From positions 58,263 through 122,262 of the forward strand of contig PVNU02002837.1 of NCBI GenBank assembly GCA_003013855.2: a stretch of DNA of 64,000 bases, written 5' to 3'. Of this stretch, positions 9,511 through 21,160 are shown one piece after another (the first letter of the stretch is position 1; each line of letters opens with the position of its first letter). Under the pieces are notes generated by a model. The model was not told where the DNA came from. It worked only from the letters and a program-made list of their open reading frames with translations, and searched no databases. Position numbers and translations under genes: made by a program. Source of the stretch: Liriodendron chinense. Lineage: Eukaryota > Streptophyta > Magnoliopsida > Magnoliales > Magnoliaceae.

Positions 9511-11930
9511 TTTTGTTTATGATCATCATTAATTTCTAAAAAAATTTAGTGATGTTTTCAATTCGATTAGCACTTTGGCCATCTAGATGGTTGTATCCTC
9601 AATGAGGGCACACTAGCTAAAATTAAAGCACGATCGGACATCCAATTATGAGATTCGCTACATTTAAGTTAACACATTTTGCACACATTTAACCACATTT
9701 TACATTGAGTTCAATTTGATTACAATTAAATGGACACGATAAAGGGCTGATAAAAGTGGTTTTCACAAATGGTAATTGTTGTTTAAAGTTTTGATATTTG
9801 ATGGGCTTAAATCATGTGTATGGTGTGTGATTGAATGGGGTTGATGATTATTATATGTTTAAGGGTGTTTATTGAACGGTTGTGATTAGACTGTTGTTCC
9901 CTTGTGTATTGATGTAATTTTTCTTTCTTTTATAAATGATCATGTGCATAGCATCTTAGATGGCTAAATTAGCTAGGATCATGATAACAATACAAGATCT
10001 ATAAGATTTCACTCAACACTGTTGATGACAATCTATGAACACCTGATCATGGAGCGAAAGAATGGAGGGGTTTACAGGTGGAAAGAGCACATTGGACGGA
10101 ACAGATCGGGCGTGTGGGGGTGTCCCATTAGAGGGTAATGTTCATGCGGATGTCTTCATGTAGGAGGGTGTTCTCTTTCCTCCCCCTTCACGGTTAGAAT
10201 TTTCCTTCTTCTTTCTCCTCAATTATCTTGCTTAAGTCCTTCTTTCTGTCTCTTAAGTCCTTCTTTCTTGCTTAAGTCCTTCTTTCCTTCTTCTTTCTCC
10301 TCAATTATCTTGCTTAAGTCCTTCTTCTTTCTCCTCAATTATCTTGCTTAAGTCCTTCTTTCTGTCTCTTAAGTATCCCAAAGTTGGGAACTTTCAATAG
10401 TAAAGGCTCCTTGTTTAGCAATCCACCTCATTAAGGAGAGTTGGAAAATCCTAAATTTTGAAAAACATGTGTGAGAAGTCCCAAAGTGTCCACAAATGAT
10501 GATTGTTCCTTTTACATGCATATTGTATGTGTTGTCCAATCATGTGAATTGGGTGTAGATCTAACCATGCACATGTGTGATTGTGTAGGGCCCACCCACG
10601 GCTGGACATGGATGGCATGCATTTGATTTGGCTGTTGGATCAACGTGAGGGGCTGACAAATCGCATAAATAATAGCCCAAATGCATGTACATATTATGTT
10701 AGGAACTTGTGCTTACTTTGAAAGATAAGAACCATTCAAGTTGCTCAATTCCTCGAGCACTTCAAAATTGTGTGGTCTTGTGTTGAGATTGAGACGGGAA
10801 CTATAACAAAATTGGACAGTCATCAGTCATTCCTTGAGCAAGCCATATCTCTTTAACCATAGATCCTTTTTGGATGAAATTTGCTTTTAGAAAGTATCTC
10901 AAAGCACTCTTTCTAGTTGGATTAGATAGTAACTGTCTAGATCTGACCACTTGTTTTCAATGGATTCGATTTGTTTCAAATCAGATTGGGTTGAAAATTA
11001 CTTCCTAGCCCAATGGCTTGGAATGACCGCGTGTCGGTCCAATCTTGGAGATTTAGGGGAAAAACGTCCTAGGCTGTTGTTGTATGGCAAGATTCGGGTC
11101 ATACGATTATGTGTTTTGTAATTTGGACATGTTCCGTGTACCGTATAGTTACCGAATGTATGTTACTTGATGATCCTTAGTTTGGATATGTGAGATGATC
11201 ACTTTTATTTGGTGATGATGATAACTACTTGGGCCCTTTGCATGATATGGGCTTCTCAACCATCAATGGCTGACATTATGAGGTGTTAGATTACTCTTAT
11301 TATGGTTGTGATTAGACATCCACCCATGTGGTATGTGGGGCCCATGCACCTTGGTGGATGTTTGGCTGTGAATGCCCAACTACTAGTGATCATGTGGGGC
11401 CCTCATCTTTATTAGCATGTCTCATGATCATGTGATCATGATTATATTAGATTTCCCTTGATCGTGTGATTACAAGCTGGTTATAGCTGTACGAGTCAAT
11501 GTAAGCTGGCCATAACCTTGACACTTGATTGTGTGATTACAAGCTCTCCATAACCTTGACACTTGATTGGATAGGATCCTGCTTATAATAGGTTCGATCG
11601 ACCTAAGATTTGACAGAGAAGCATTATTCTATGTGATGTAATCACTGGAAGGAATAGATCTGACCTACGGTGGTCAGATCCATCTAGGAATGAATCTGAA
11701 CGGTTAGATATGTTGTGGATGGATCTCATTCATTTGAGATTGAATTAGGCTGAAAATTTATGTGTAGCCCAATGAAGATGTGCAAGATATATCTATTAGT
11801 TCAGATTAAGTAGTAGAGACCTGATCATGTAGTTTATTTGGTGAGCCTCTGTTGTTCATGCAAAGGTGTTCTTGGGGTCTAGGTGACTTGAGCATGATAA
11901 TCCCATTTTGTGGTTCTGTTAACTCATTTT
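9511..11930. other. Non-coding retrotransposon-like internal region
   Basis: About 2.4 kb without a credible coding frame follows the primer-binding site. It contains a pyrimidine-rich minisatellite (10195-10375) and a short direct repeat of the block CCATAACCTTGACACTTGAT (about 11510 and 11550). It may be the internal part of a non-autonomous LTR element. No gag or pol motif was seen. Confidence 0.35.
10195..10375. repeat. Pyrimidine-rich minisatellite
   Basis: Blocks of TCCTTCTT, TTCTCCTCAATTATCTTGC and TTAAGTCCTTC alternate several times, giving an irregular tandem array of about 180 bp that is almost pure C/T on the plus strand. Confidence 0.85.
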
Positions 11931-12964
11931 GTGGCTGGGCTTCTTGCAAATATGATAAATAATGGTATCATTTTCTTGATCAGAACAATGGTTGGACTGC
12001 TCACGATTATCAGACGAGTTCCCTTGGTTATTGTCAGATTTGTTCCCTTGCTGACTAGCCTGAGTAAAACCATGACCCTTCGATGAGAACGATTATCAGA
12101 CGAGTTCCCTTGGTTATTGTCAGATTTGTTCCCTTGCTGACTAGCCTGAGTAAAACCATGACCCTTCGATGAGAAGGATGGCCTGATTGCTAGCTTGGTA
12201 GCCTTGATTTGAGGATTGTTGCCTCCTTAATTATTCTTTTTATTTCCATTTTTGTTGCCGTCTTAACCTTAAAATTGGCCGAAGAATGCAACATTGTGGC
12301 CAAGGTTTTGCTAGGTGTGAAAGCTCTTCATATTTCATGACTAAGAAGAAGTGGAACCACCTCAAAATAAGGGGGAACCGGTGGTTTGAACATTGTAGTG
12401 ACAAATGACTAATAACCATAATCGAGTCCCTTGAGCAAATCGAAAACTTTTCGACGATCATCCAAAGGTTTGCCAATAGTTGATAAGTCATCACAAATGC
12501 TCTTAAAATTTTGAATGTATTCTGGCATAGTAGAAGTACCTGTGATCCTTGGGTAAAGTGATTGAGGAGAGTGTTCCAAACATCCGAAGATGTGTCAAGT
12601 CCGACCACTAAACCGAGAACTTCTTCAAACAATGTCCCATGATCCACTCACGGAGGAGTCTATCTGAACGATGCTAGACAAGATAGTTCGGATTGTCGAT
12701 CTCCTTCTCAGTCATACCTTCAGCGATTGAGATGGGGATGAAGTAATCCAGAATAATGACTTCTCCATTAATGAACCCAACCATATCTTGTCTCTCAATG
12801 AGCCCCATCAATTTTGTTTTCCACAAAAGAAAATTGGATTGAGCGAGTTTAATGGAAACAAAACTACCCACATTAAAGGAGGATGGGTAAGGGTAGGTGA
12901 TGTTTGAGGAGGACGATGCCATTAATGAATTATTTGAAGAAAGGCTAACAACTCTAATAACCAT
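11930..12964 (-). pseudogene. Ty1/copia gag remnant
   Basis: On the minus strand this is a copia-type gag. The N-terminal piece (12964-12674) has KLAQSNFLLWKTKLMGLIER and IDNPNYLV, matching the short gag leader domain of copia elements. The next frame (12647-12240) carries the UBN2-like region with SDVWNTLL and LANLWMIVEKF. Towards 11930 a degenerate knuckle (HICKKPSHKM) follows. Frames are broken by shifts. An exact 86-bp tandem duplication (12004-12175) lies in the linker before the knuckle. No pol is attached. Confidence 0.7.
12004..12175. repeat. Perfect 86-bp tandem duplication
   Basis: The 86 bases at 12004-12089, starting CGATTATCAGACGAG, are repeated without visible change at 12090-12175. 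The identity means a recent duplication within the gag remnant, or a collapsed or expanded assembly. Confidence 0.93.
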
Positions 12965-15005
12965 AAAGATTTTTTTTTTTTAGATTTGTGAAAATCTCCT
13001 ACACAAGGTGAGTTGTGAGAGCCATTGTGATCTCTATTTAAAATACTATTATGTTACAACTAAAGATTACAAGGATTAGATTTATACTTAAAATCAAAAT
13101 ATTAAAAAATTAAAAGAATTCATACATAATGTTCTGTAGCATCTGTGGAAGGGGTAAAAGTTGATGAAACCTAGTAAGGCTATTTTGGAAAGGCCAACAC
13201 CAAAGAATGTGCATGAAACTCTTAGTTTCCACTGTCTTGCTACCTTCTAAGGACATTTCATCGGGGAATTTATTACATTGGTGGCTCTGCTCACTAATTG
13301 AATGGAAATTAGGAACTTTCAATGGACAGAAGCCACAAAAAAGATTTTTAAATTTGTGAAGAGCAAGATGTCCAAGGCACCTGTGTTAGTTATGTTGAGT
13401 GGTAGTGAAGTGTTTGAGGTGTTGTCATGCCTCATGCCTTGGCATTGGTGTTGTGCGAATTTGAAGTAGACATGACAAGTGTTGTGCAAATAGATAATGT
13501 GATTGCAAAAACAATAAAACATATATTATAAAGGATGTTAAACAATACTCATGTTGTATGATGCTTGATACTTTGGCACTAATAAATTATACATTCAACA
13601 TACATTAACCCAAGTTAATTCAACTAAATTGGGAAACCCTACCTGAAATCAGATTTGTTTAACAATCCTAACTTCTGATTCATGGACACTTGCTACTTTC
13701 TTCTTGAAATAAGACGACTGAATGTTTTCAATTTTAACCGTCCAATCAAAGTCCACCAATCTAATAGTCAGATTATCAAACAAGTGTATTTTTTTGTTCA
13801 TGATTCATCCAATCTTGGATCCATTATTTGTTCAGATTAATTTGAATTTAATTATATGCCACATAAACAATTTCTAAGTAACTTTTTTAGTGCCCGTGTA
13901 TCATCCATCACACTGCCATCGTATCAAAGCTTTTCTCATATGATAATCCATATTATGAGACACCAGCACAAGCTATAGGAGAAAATGAAATTAGACAGAC
14001 ATCCAAACAGGCTATGATACACATTCTATCAAAACTCCAGCCAATCCAAATCTTCAAAAATCTACATGGCTTATCACATTCATTTGTGACCCTAGAATTC
14101 CCAAAAGGAAACGGTTGTGCAGGAAAATGAGCATGAAGACAGAAACTTCGGCATGTGTTGGAAACATACTAGCTCACTTCATTCTTCTAAATAATGATGA
14201 AAATTTTAATGGCAAGCAAAAAAGAGAGACAATAAAAAAAGATACAAAATACATGTAATAACAATGGGAAGGTCCCACCTACAACTAGTTGTAGATGAGA
14301 AAACCATGCAACCAGCTGTGTGGGGGCCCACCATGGTGTGTGTATGGAATTCACTAACACAATAAGAAAATCATGGTACTACCATAACTCTTCTACCAGC
14401 ATTGCAATGTTTCCCAACATCACATCCATCAAACAACGCCCACCCATCTGTGTTGGACTTCTTCCCATTGCATATGGACTACTGGCTATAGTTATACCTA
14501 AAACAATCCAGTAGCGAGCTGAAAAGCAGATGGATCACATGATTGTGCAAGAGTATTTGACAACATCGCCCATCCACATTAAGGCACTGGATTAACTGTC
14601 AAGGTCCACAAAAGGTGGGGGCCCACAGCACCCAAATGTGGGGTATCAAGGAAAAATAATAACCATGATTTGGAAAATCCAAGAAATCTACAGTATTTCC
14701 CAAATCAAGTAACATAGAAATGATCTTCCCAGTTAGATACATCCTCCCAAGGGTATTCTCTGAAAACATAAAACATAGAGACATCATACATCCCACAATT
14801 TTTATAAAGTCGCCAACCGATGGGAAAGATGTAAGGGTTTCTCCCATCCACCATGAGGCCCGCCATATGAACATTTTTGGATCGGAGGGTAGGCCCCAAA
14901 TGTACGGTTTGCTCGGTTGATCATTTTACACTATTCCACTTATCCAAATACTTCAATTTCTATAAAATAAAATAAAATAAAAAGAGTTCTGAATAAAACA
15001 TCAAA
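12965..15005. other. AT-rich intergenic stretch, no convincing gene
   Basis: I find no sustained coding frame here. A 33-base block at 13421-13453 is nearly identical to 21161-21193. Short traces of the foldback vocabulary occur (GGGGGCCCACCATGGTGTG at about 14324 and GTGGGGGCCCACAGC at about 14615). Short frames at 14599-14920 overlap on both strands and resemble nothing I know. Confidence 0.4.
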
Positions 15006-15011
15006 ACTTAC

Positions 15012-15114
15012 ATGAAAATCACATTCTCCTTCGGACTCATATTCGTCTCTTTCTCACCTGTAATCAAAGAAGAACACTGAATCAAAGTCAAAAAAACCCA
15101 AATTAAAAAACTGT

Positions 15115-15150
<36 letters not shown>

Positions 15151-15238
15151 GAAAACCCACTTGAAATGTTCGACCCCTAACCAAGATTGAGAAAAAAAAT
15201 ACATAGAAATACCATACCTTCGAAAGATTGCAGAGCAT
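15012..15238 (-). CDS. Possible 5' end of a minus-strand gene (two exons)
   Basis: Reading the minus strand from about 15340, a CT-rich leader of the kind seen in plant 5' UTRs leads to a short exon ending in TCGAAG at 15218 with donor GTATGG. A second exon at 15057-15012 has acceptor CAG and donor GTAAGT. ATG codons occur in both, at 15238 and inside exon 2. The first runs into a stop after splicing, so the second (MSPKENVIF) is the better start. No further exon was recognised at lower coordinates. I do not know the family. It may be the captured or truncated head of a gene. Confidence 0.25.
15131..15155. repeat. (GAAAA)n microsatellite
   Basis: Five GAAAA units follow a run of A residues. 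Confidence 0.9.
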
Positions 15239-15365
15239 GGGGTGGGGGGGAGGCGGAATTCGACAGTGGAGAGAGTGAAAGGGGGGGTTTTGAGAGGGGG
15301 GGAGAGGGATTTCGGTTTCCCTCTCTCCAGATTTGGGGAAGCGGTTTTGGCTACTGGGAGTGGAT

Positions 15366-15870
15366 TAGCTTAGTGGGTGTTACCCTTCCGTGCGGCCCAC
15401 ATGGGTGATATTTTGTATATCCACACCGTCCGTCCGTTTCTACAGACCACAAATGGATGGGGTTCCAAAAAATATTCAAATCCAAATCCCAGGTGGACCT
15501 TAACACTGGAAACAGTGGTGATTGAGTGCCCCACCATTAAAAATTTCAAAGGGTCCATCGTTAGGTTTTAGTAATGTTTATTTGAAATACAACCTATTAA
15601 TAATATCAAGAAGATCTGGATGAAAGGAAAATATAGAGATCAACTTGATCCAAAACTTTTGTGGCCCACAAAAAGCTTTTAATGGTCATTCATCACTATT
15701 TCTAGTGGTATGGTCCACCTGAGATTTGGATCTTCTTAGGGTTTGGTATCACGTCCTAAAATGGGATGGAAAACCAGATGGACGGCGTGGATATGTAAAA
15801 TATACATTAAGATGGGCCCCACACGTTTAGGGTAACACCCACCAAGCTGTTCCCAGGCTAATAGCTAATC
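15366..15870. mobile_element. Foldback element copy C with extended termini
   Basis: The arms extend beyond the usual GTGGGGCCCAC block. The left end carries GATTAGCTTAGTGGGTGTTAC and the right end GGTAACACCCACCAAGCTG followed by TAGCTAATCCGC, which are mutually inverted. The inner arms (CCACACCGTCCGTCC and GGACGGCGTGGATATG) also pair. This shows the true element ends lie about 40-50 bp outside the commonest conserved block. It is non-coding. Confidence 0.8.
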
Positions 15871-15879
15871 CGCGATACC

Positions 15880-16645
15880 GCGTGGTGGAGTTGGATGATA
15901 CATAAACATTATAGATCTACTTAAGTGGGCAAGGGCGCGGATTTCCTGCGCATGAAGTTCCTGCCCTCGCAACCAAGGTGGGACCCAAAGTGATGTTTTT
16001 TTATAAAACCACCTCGTCCATCCGTTTTGGGAGCTCATTTTAGAACATGAGAACAAAAATGAACCAGATCCAAGACTCAAGTGGGCCGAAAACGTGAGGA
16101 TTGAACGTCCACAGTTAAAATATTTGTGGAGCCACAGGAATTTCTAATTAGGATAATATTTGTGTTTCCAGTTCATCCCAGTAGTAGTGACGTTATGAAC
16201 AGTATGGATGTCATATAAACATCACTGTGGACCCAGGGAGGTTTCAACGGTACTAATTTACCTACCCACCTTTTCCTTTAGTTCGGCCTACTTGAGTCTT
16301 GGATCCGGTTCATTTTTGTTCTCACGTACTAAAATGAGCTCCCAAAACGGATGGACGGGCTGGATTTGTCAAAAACCATCACTGTGGGCCCCACCTTGGT
16401 TCCCAGCGCTGGAACTTCCAGCCCAAGGCTTTCGCAGGAAATCAGCGCCCAGTTGGGGGATCAGTTGGGGGATGGGAAGTTTTTAATGGTGAGGGTTCAA
16501 TCATCACTATTTCTCGTGGTGTGGTCCTACCGAGATCTGAATGTGCTTAATGTTTGGGACCGCATCCTGAAATGGGTTGGAAAAACGAATGCACGGAGTG
16601 GATATACAATATATCATAAAGGTGGGCCCCACAGAAAGGGTAACA
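15880..16645. mobile_element. Foldback copy D (right half), interrupted
   Basis: The central motif GGATGATACATAAACATTAT at about 15894 and the right half from about 16478 (TTTTTAATGGTGAGGGTTC ... GGTGGGCCCCACAGAAAGGG) belong to one foldback copy. They are separated by another element at 15935-16448. The left half of this copy is missing or merged with copy C. Confidence 0.6.
15935..16448. mobile_element. Foldback element copy E, nested in copy D
   Basis: The left terminus GGATTTCCTGCGC... CAACCAAGGTGGGACCC and the right terminus GGGCCCCACCTTGGTTCCC ... TTTCGCAGGAAATC are inverted relative to each other. The inner arms CGTCCATCCGTTTTGGGAG and CTCCCAAAACGGATGGACG pair perfectly. It is a subfamily with different outer ends from copy C. 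Confidence 0.75.
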
Positions 16646-16684
16646 CCCACTCAGCTATTCACGCTGCCCCGGGCAAGGTGGCTA

Positions 16685-17150
16685 GTGGTTGGTGCTTTGT
16701 GGGTCCCACCATGATGTATGTGTCTCATCCATGTTGTCCATCTATTTCTCAAGATCATTTTAGGGCTTGATCCTAAAGATGAGCCAGATCTAAATCTCAG
16801 GTGGACCACACCACAGGCAAATAGTAGTGATTGAATGTCCACCATTAAAAACCTCCTGCGCCCACTGTAATGTTTATTTGACATCCAACCTCTTGATTAG
16901 GTCACACGTACCCGAATGTAAGGAAAAAACAAATATTAACTTCTTCCAAAACTTCCATGGCCCCCGTGCGGTTTTAATGATAGGCACTATTTCCTTTGAT
17001 GTGGTCTATTTGAGATTTGCATCTACTACAATTTTGGGCTCGTATCATAAAATGATCAAGAAAAATATATGGACGGTGTGGATGAAACACATACATTATG
17101 GTGTGGCCCACATAGCACCGATCAATAGCCATTTGCTAGTGGCCGGTCAC
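16685..17150. mobile_element. Foldback element copy F
   Basis: Left arm GTGGCTAGTGGTTGGTGCTT then TGTGGGTCCCACCATGATG; right arm CATACATTATGGTGTGGCCC then GCCATTTGCTAGTGGCC. The arms are inverted and the interior has the standard central blocks. It is non-coding. Confidence 0.8.
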
Positions 17151-17930
17151 AAACCATCTGCCTCTGTTGCCTAACCTGCGAGCTAAGTTGATGTATTTTA
17201 TGAATATCTATCCATTCATCTATTCTTTAATATAACTTTAAGATGCATTACGAAACCTTAAGAAGCTCCAAATCTCAACGATTTAATTAGAGTTTGGGGG
17301 TTAAAGACTGCACATTTTTTAGCTTTTCATGAGGTCAGTAAGTTGCAGTTCAATTTCGACCTAAAAATTTAGTCTAATTTAAAATTTTGATCTAGTCGCT
17401 CTATTCTTCTCATCAATAACTTCAATGTGACTGGTCACTTGTCCCAATCAAGCTTTGGATGAGAAAGATATTAGATAGATAAGATTGATCAATGATATGG
17501 TGAGTCATATCTTGCGATCTAACAACTAGATTTGAGTGAAATTTAATCTAAACATTTAATGTCATTTACTCTTCAATCTAGATTGATTAGATTGTCCAAA
17601 ATCTATCTAGAAATAGATAAACTGGTCGTACCCATTTAAAGAATGTTTTGGACATATCTAATTCATTTCCGATCAAATTGGGTTGAATTTTGTTCTCTAC
17701 CCTAATTAGCACATTTTGAACATATCTAATCGTTCAGGTTGACTTTAAGATGTCCTGATATGATCAATCTCATCATTATAAGTTATTCTTGTAATTAACT
17801 TCATTATACTTGGGTCATCAATTTTTGTACCAGTGAAATTGTGTGTATGCACAAACAAATCTAATAGCCATCTAATGAATGAGTGTAATTTTTTCATTTT
17901 CAACCGTCCAATAAATGTCAACGAATAAAT
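17151..17930. other. AT-rich stretch, no gene
   Basis: This stretch is AT-rich with scattered GATTAGAT-type words and no coding frame. It may be interior sequence of CACTA-3, whose right end lies at 21160, but no left terminus was found. Confidence 0.35.
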
Positions 17931-18209
17931 TTGGTCAACTCACTTCAAAATTCTCAAGTTTTGTATAAATCTCAATTTATTTTCAATCTCAAAATTTTAT
18001 TTTTAAATCTTTTTTTTCATTTGGAATTTTTCAGTTTTTTTTTTAAATTGCAATTTTTTTCGAAATCTCAATTTTTTTCTCCAAAATCTCATTTTTTTTT
18101 CAAATCGCAATTTTTCAAACTTTTTATTTTTATTTTTTAATTTCAAATCCTATTTCTTTTTCGAAATCAAAACTTTTTTCAAAATTTTAATTCTCTCTCT
18201 TAAACTTTT
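17931..18209. repeat. T-rich degenerate array, left part
   Basis: Irregular units around TTTTTTCAAAATCTCAA recur. The array is cut by the transposon at 18210-20147 and resumes at 20148; the duplicated TTAAACTTTT at both junctions shows it was once continuous. Confidence 0.8.
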
Positions 18210-20147
18210 CTCGTTTGGTATCTCTACTCTAATTCAATAAGAGCTACTTCAATAAGTCCTTTTTGTTTTAGCTCTATTTTAAATAAGCTTGTTTGGTAAA
18301 ATCTTTAAAAAAAAAAAATATCTAATTTAAAATGAGTATGTTTGATAAAACTTTTAAATAAGAGCTTTTTTTAAGGGTAGTTGACGTCATTTTTTAATAT
18401 TACAACAACTTTAATATGAAAGCAATCTAAATAGTTGTTTTGGTAGACTTTCCATCATGTGGGGCCCATCATCAATGTTGATTGCCCTTTATGTGGGACC
18501 CCTCAATGTCCACTACCCATCACCCATCACGTGGACTCCACATTTGATGTGTCCATAGTGTGGGCTCTACCTTTGAAGTGGATTGTCCATCATGTGGGGC
18601 TCACTTTTGATATCCACCATTCATCACGTGGGGTGCACCTTCTATGTGGATGATCCATCATATGGCCCACTTTGAATATGGGTCATCCATCATAAGAGAC
18701 CTTAGATGTGAACCATCCATTAGGTGGGGCCCACTTGATGTGAACTGTCCATTATGAGGGGCTACACTTTTATGTGGGACATCGAACATGTAAAGCCCAC
18801 TCCGTCCATTATGTGGGCCCACCTTGATGTGGACCATTCATTGTGTGAGGCCCCACCTTCATCATGTGTCGTTCATCATGTAGGCCCATCTTTGATATCA
18901 ACTAACCATCATATGGGCCCACCTTCAATGACCACCATCCATCGTGTGGGTCTCACCTTTGACTTGTATTGTCCATCAAATGGGACCCACTTGATGCGCA
19001 TGTTCCATCATGTTGGGCCACACTTTGATGCGGGTCATCTATCATGTTGGGCCACACTTTGATGCGGGTCATCTATCATGTGGGGCCCACCTTTGATGTG
19101 GACCTTTCATTACGTGGGCCCACCTTGATGTGGGCCCCACTTTAATATGAGTCATTCATCATGAGGGGCTCATCTTTGATGTCCACCATCCATCATGTGG
19201 GTCCCACCTTTGTTGTGGACCACTATCACGTGGGGCCCACTTGATGTGAATAGTCCATCATGTGGGACCCACCTTTGATGTCCACCATCCATCATGTAGG
19301 TCCCACCTTGGCTGTGGACCATCTATCATGTGGGGCCAACCTTTAATATGGATCATTCATCATATAGGCCCACCTTTCATGTCAACCTTCCATCATGTGG
19401 TCTCACATTCAATGTCCGCCATCCATCACGTGGGTCTTACCTTTGATGTGGAACATCCATCATGTGGGTCCCATATTTGTTGTGGACCATCTATTATATG
19501 GGGCCCACTTGATGTGGATAGTCCATCACGCGGGACCCACCTTTGATGTCCATCGTCCATCACGTAGGTCCCACCTTTGCTATGGACCGCCCATCATGTG
19601 GGGCTAAACCTTCAATATGGGTCATTCATCATGTGGGCCCACCTTTAATGTCAATCTTCTATCACGTGGTCCCACATTCAATGTCCACTATCCATCGTGT
19701 GGGTCCCACCTTTGATGTGGACCATCATCAAGTAGGGCTTGCTTGATGTGGATCGTTCATCATGCGGGGTCACACTTTTAAGCAAGCCATCCATCATGTG
19801 GGGCTCACCTTTGATGTGACCATGCATTATGTAGGCCCACCTTTGATATGGGCCATTCATCATGTGGGCCTTTCTTGAAGAAATTATAAAGAAAGAAGAG
19901 GGTAAGATGTGAATTACTTTAAAAGTTTAAGGGTAAACTCATCTAAAAATTATTTCAAAATGTCTACCCACTTAAGTCAAATAAGCTCCATTTAAAAAAG
20001 TAACCCCTCCCTAGCTTATTAAATCAAAGCTTATTTGTTACTTTCTAAAAAATAAGCATTTCATTAGACTTTTACCAAATGGTCTAAAAACTTATTTTTT
20101 TAGAAATAAACCAATAAGCTCTTATTTGTAGAGATGTCAAACACCCC
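18210..20147. mobile_element. Non-autonomous DNA transposon carrying a minisatellite
   Basis: The 1938-bp element is flanked by a perfect 10-bp direct repeat TTAAACTTTT (18200-18209 and 20148-20157). Its ends are inverted: the left begins CTCGTTTGGTATCTCTAC with AATAAGAGCT soon after, and the right, reverse-complemented, begins GGGGTGTTTGACATCTCTAC followed by AAATAAGAGCT. A 9-10 bp duplication suits Mutator-like elements; 8 bp would suit hAT, and the match could contain either. The interior is almost wholly a tandem array of about 35-bp units (18455-19875). No transposase frame is present. It sits inside the T-rich array of CACTA-3. Confidence 0.8.
18455..19875. repeat. Approximately 35-bp minisatellite array
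   Basis: About 40 degenerate units of 34-36 bp follow each other. The core is GTGGGGCCCACCTTTGATG, then TGGACCATCCATCAT. Units vary by substitution and small indels and some are shortened. Each unit contains the self-complementary GTGGGNCCCAC, so either strand can form short hairpins throughout. Plus-strand frames across the array are by-products of its periodicity. The core resembles the terminus of the foldback family elsewhere in the window. Confidence 0.92.
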
Positions 20148-20830
20148 TTAAACTTTTTCGAACTTATCAAAAATATAAATTTTTTTTCAAACTCAACAAT
20201 TTTATTCAAACTTCTCACTTCCTTTAAGATGCTAACTTTTTTTTTTTTTTTTTTCAAAATGTCAATTTTATGAAAATATAAATTTTTTTCAAAATCTTTT
20301 TTTTCAAACTTCTCAATATTTTTCAAAATGACTTATTTTTGTCAAAACAAGTTAATATTTTTTTCAAAATCCCAATTCTTTTTTAAATCTCATTTATTTT
20401 TCAAAATCTGACTTTTCCTCAAACATTGTTGATGTTTTTCCAATTTCTCAACTTTTTTATTCGAAAGCACAACTTTTTTTAACTTGTCAATTTTTTGTTT
20501 CAAAATTTCAAATTTTTTCTTTCAGAATCTTATTTTTTATATATCACATTTTTTTCAAAATCTCTTTTTTTTTTTTTTTTGATATCAAACTAATTTTTTT
20601 TTTCAAAATAAAAAATCTCAATTTCTTTATAGAATTCCGATTTTTTTTAACTTTTAAATTTTTTTTCATAATGTCAATTTTTTCTTGAAATCTCATGACT
20701 TTTTAGATCTTATTATTTTTCAAAATCTCAATTTTTCTCAAACATTATCAAATTTTTTTTTTATATCAAAATCACATTTTTTTGAACTTCGCAATTTTCT
20801 TCTTCAATTTGTTATTTTTTTTTCCTAGCG
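20148..20830. repeat. T-rich degenerate array, right part
   Basis: The array continues with words such as TTTTTTTTCAAAATCTCAAT and CAAACATTGTTGATG. The reverse complement of the same vocabulary forms the A-rich array at 43180-44560, next to a CACTA terminus in both places. Confidence 0.8.
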
Positions 20831-20848
20831 AAGTTGGAAAGGTGTGTT

Positions 20849-21160
20849 TGAACGACGGACTAAGTCCGTTGCTGACGGAAAGCGTAGGCATTACATGAAG
20901 GCCAAAAGAATGATTTGCGACAAATTTTGGCCGTAGTTATGTATCGACGGATCATATTCGTCGTTGAGTAGCGACGAATCATATCCGTCGTTAAGAATAG
21001 TTTAGCGATGGATTTGGCCCGTGGCTAAACTCCGCGACGAAATACGGCCCAATTTCCCTAGCGATGGGACTTTTTCGTAAGCAACGGACGAAGTCCGTCA
21101 GTAAACCAAACGTTTTTTGTCACAAGCACTCCGTCGCAAAATTAAAATTTTGGAATAGTG
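20849..21160 (-). mobile_element. CACTA-3 terminus and subterminal repeats
   Basis: The segment ends TTTTGGAATAGTG at 21160, which on the minus strand reads CACTATTCCAAAA, a CACTA-type terminus. Next to it are many copies of CGACGGA/TCCGTCG in both orientations (GACGGACTAAGTCCGTTG, CGACGGATCATATTCGTCG), the normal subterminal pattern. The partner terminus was not found, so the element may be truncated on its other side. Confidence 0.8.

Noticed and set aside
18459..19863. Plus- and minus-strand frames reading HHVGPTFD-type repeats
   Set aside because: Periodic peptides produced by translating the 35-bp minisatellite; frame changes unit by unit.
18455..19875. CRISPR-like regular repeats
   Set aside because: Units are contiguous without unique spacers, and the genome is eukaryotic.
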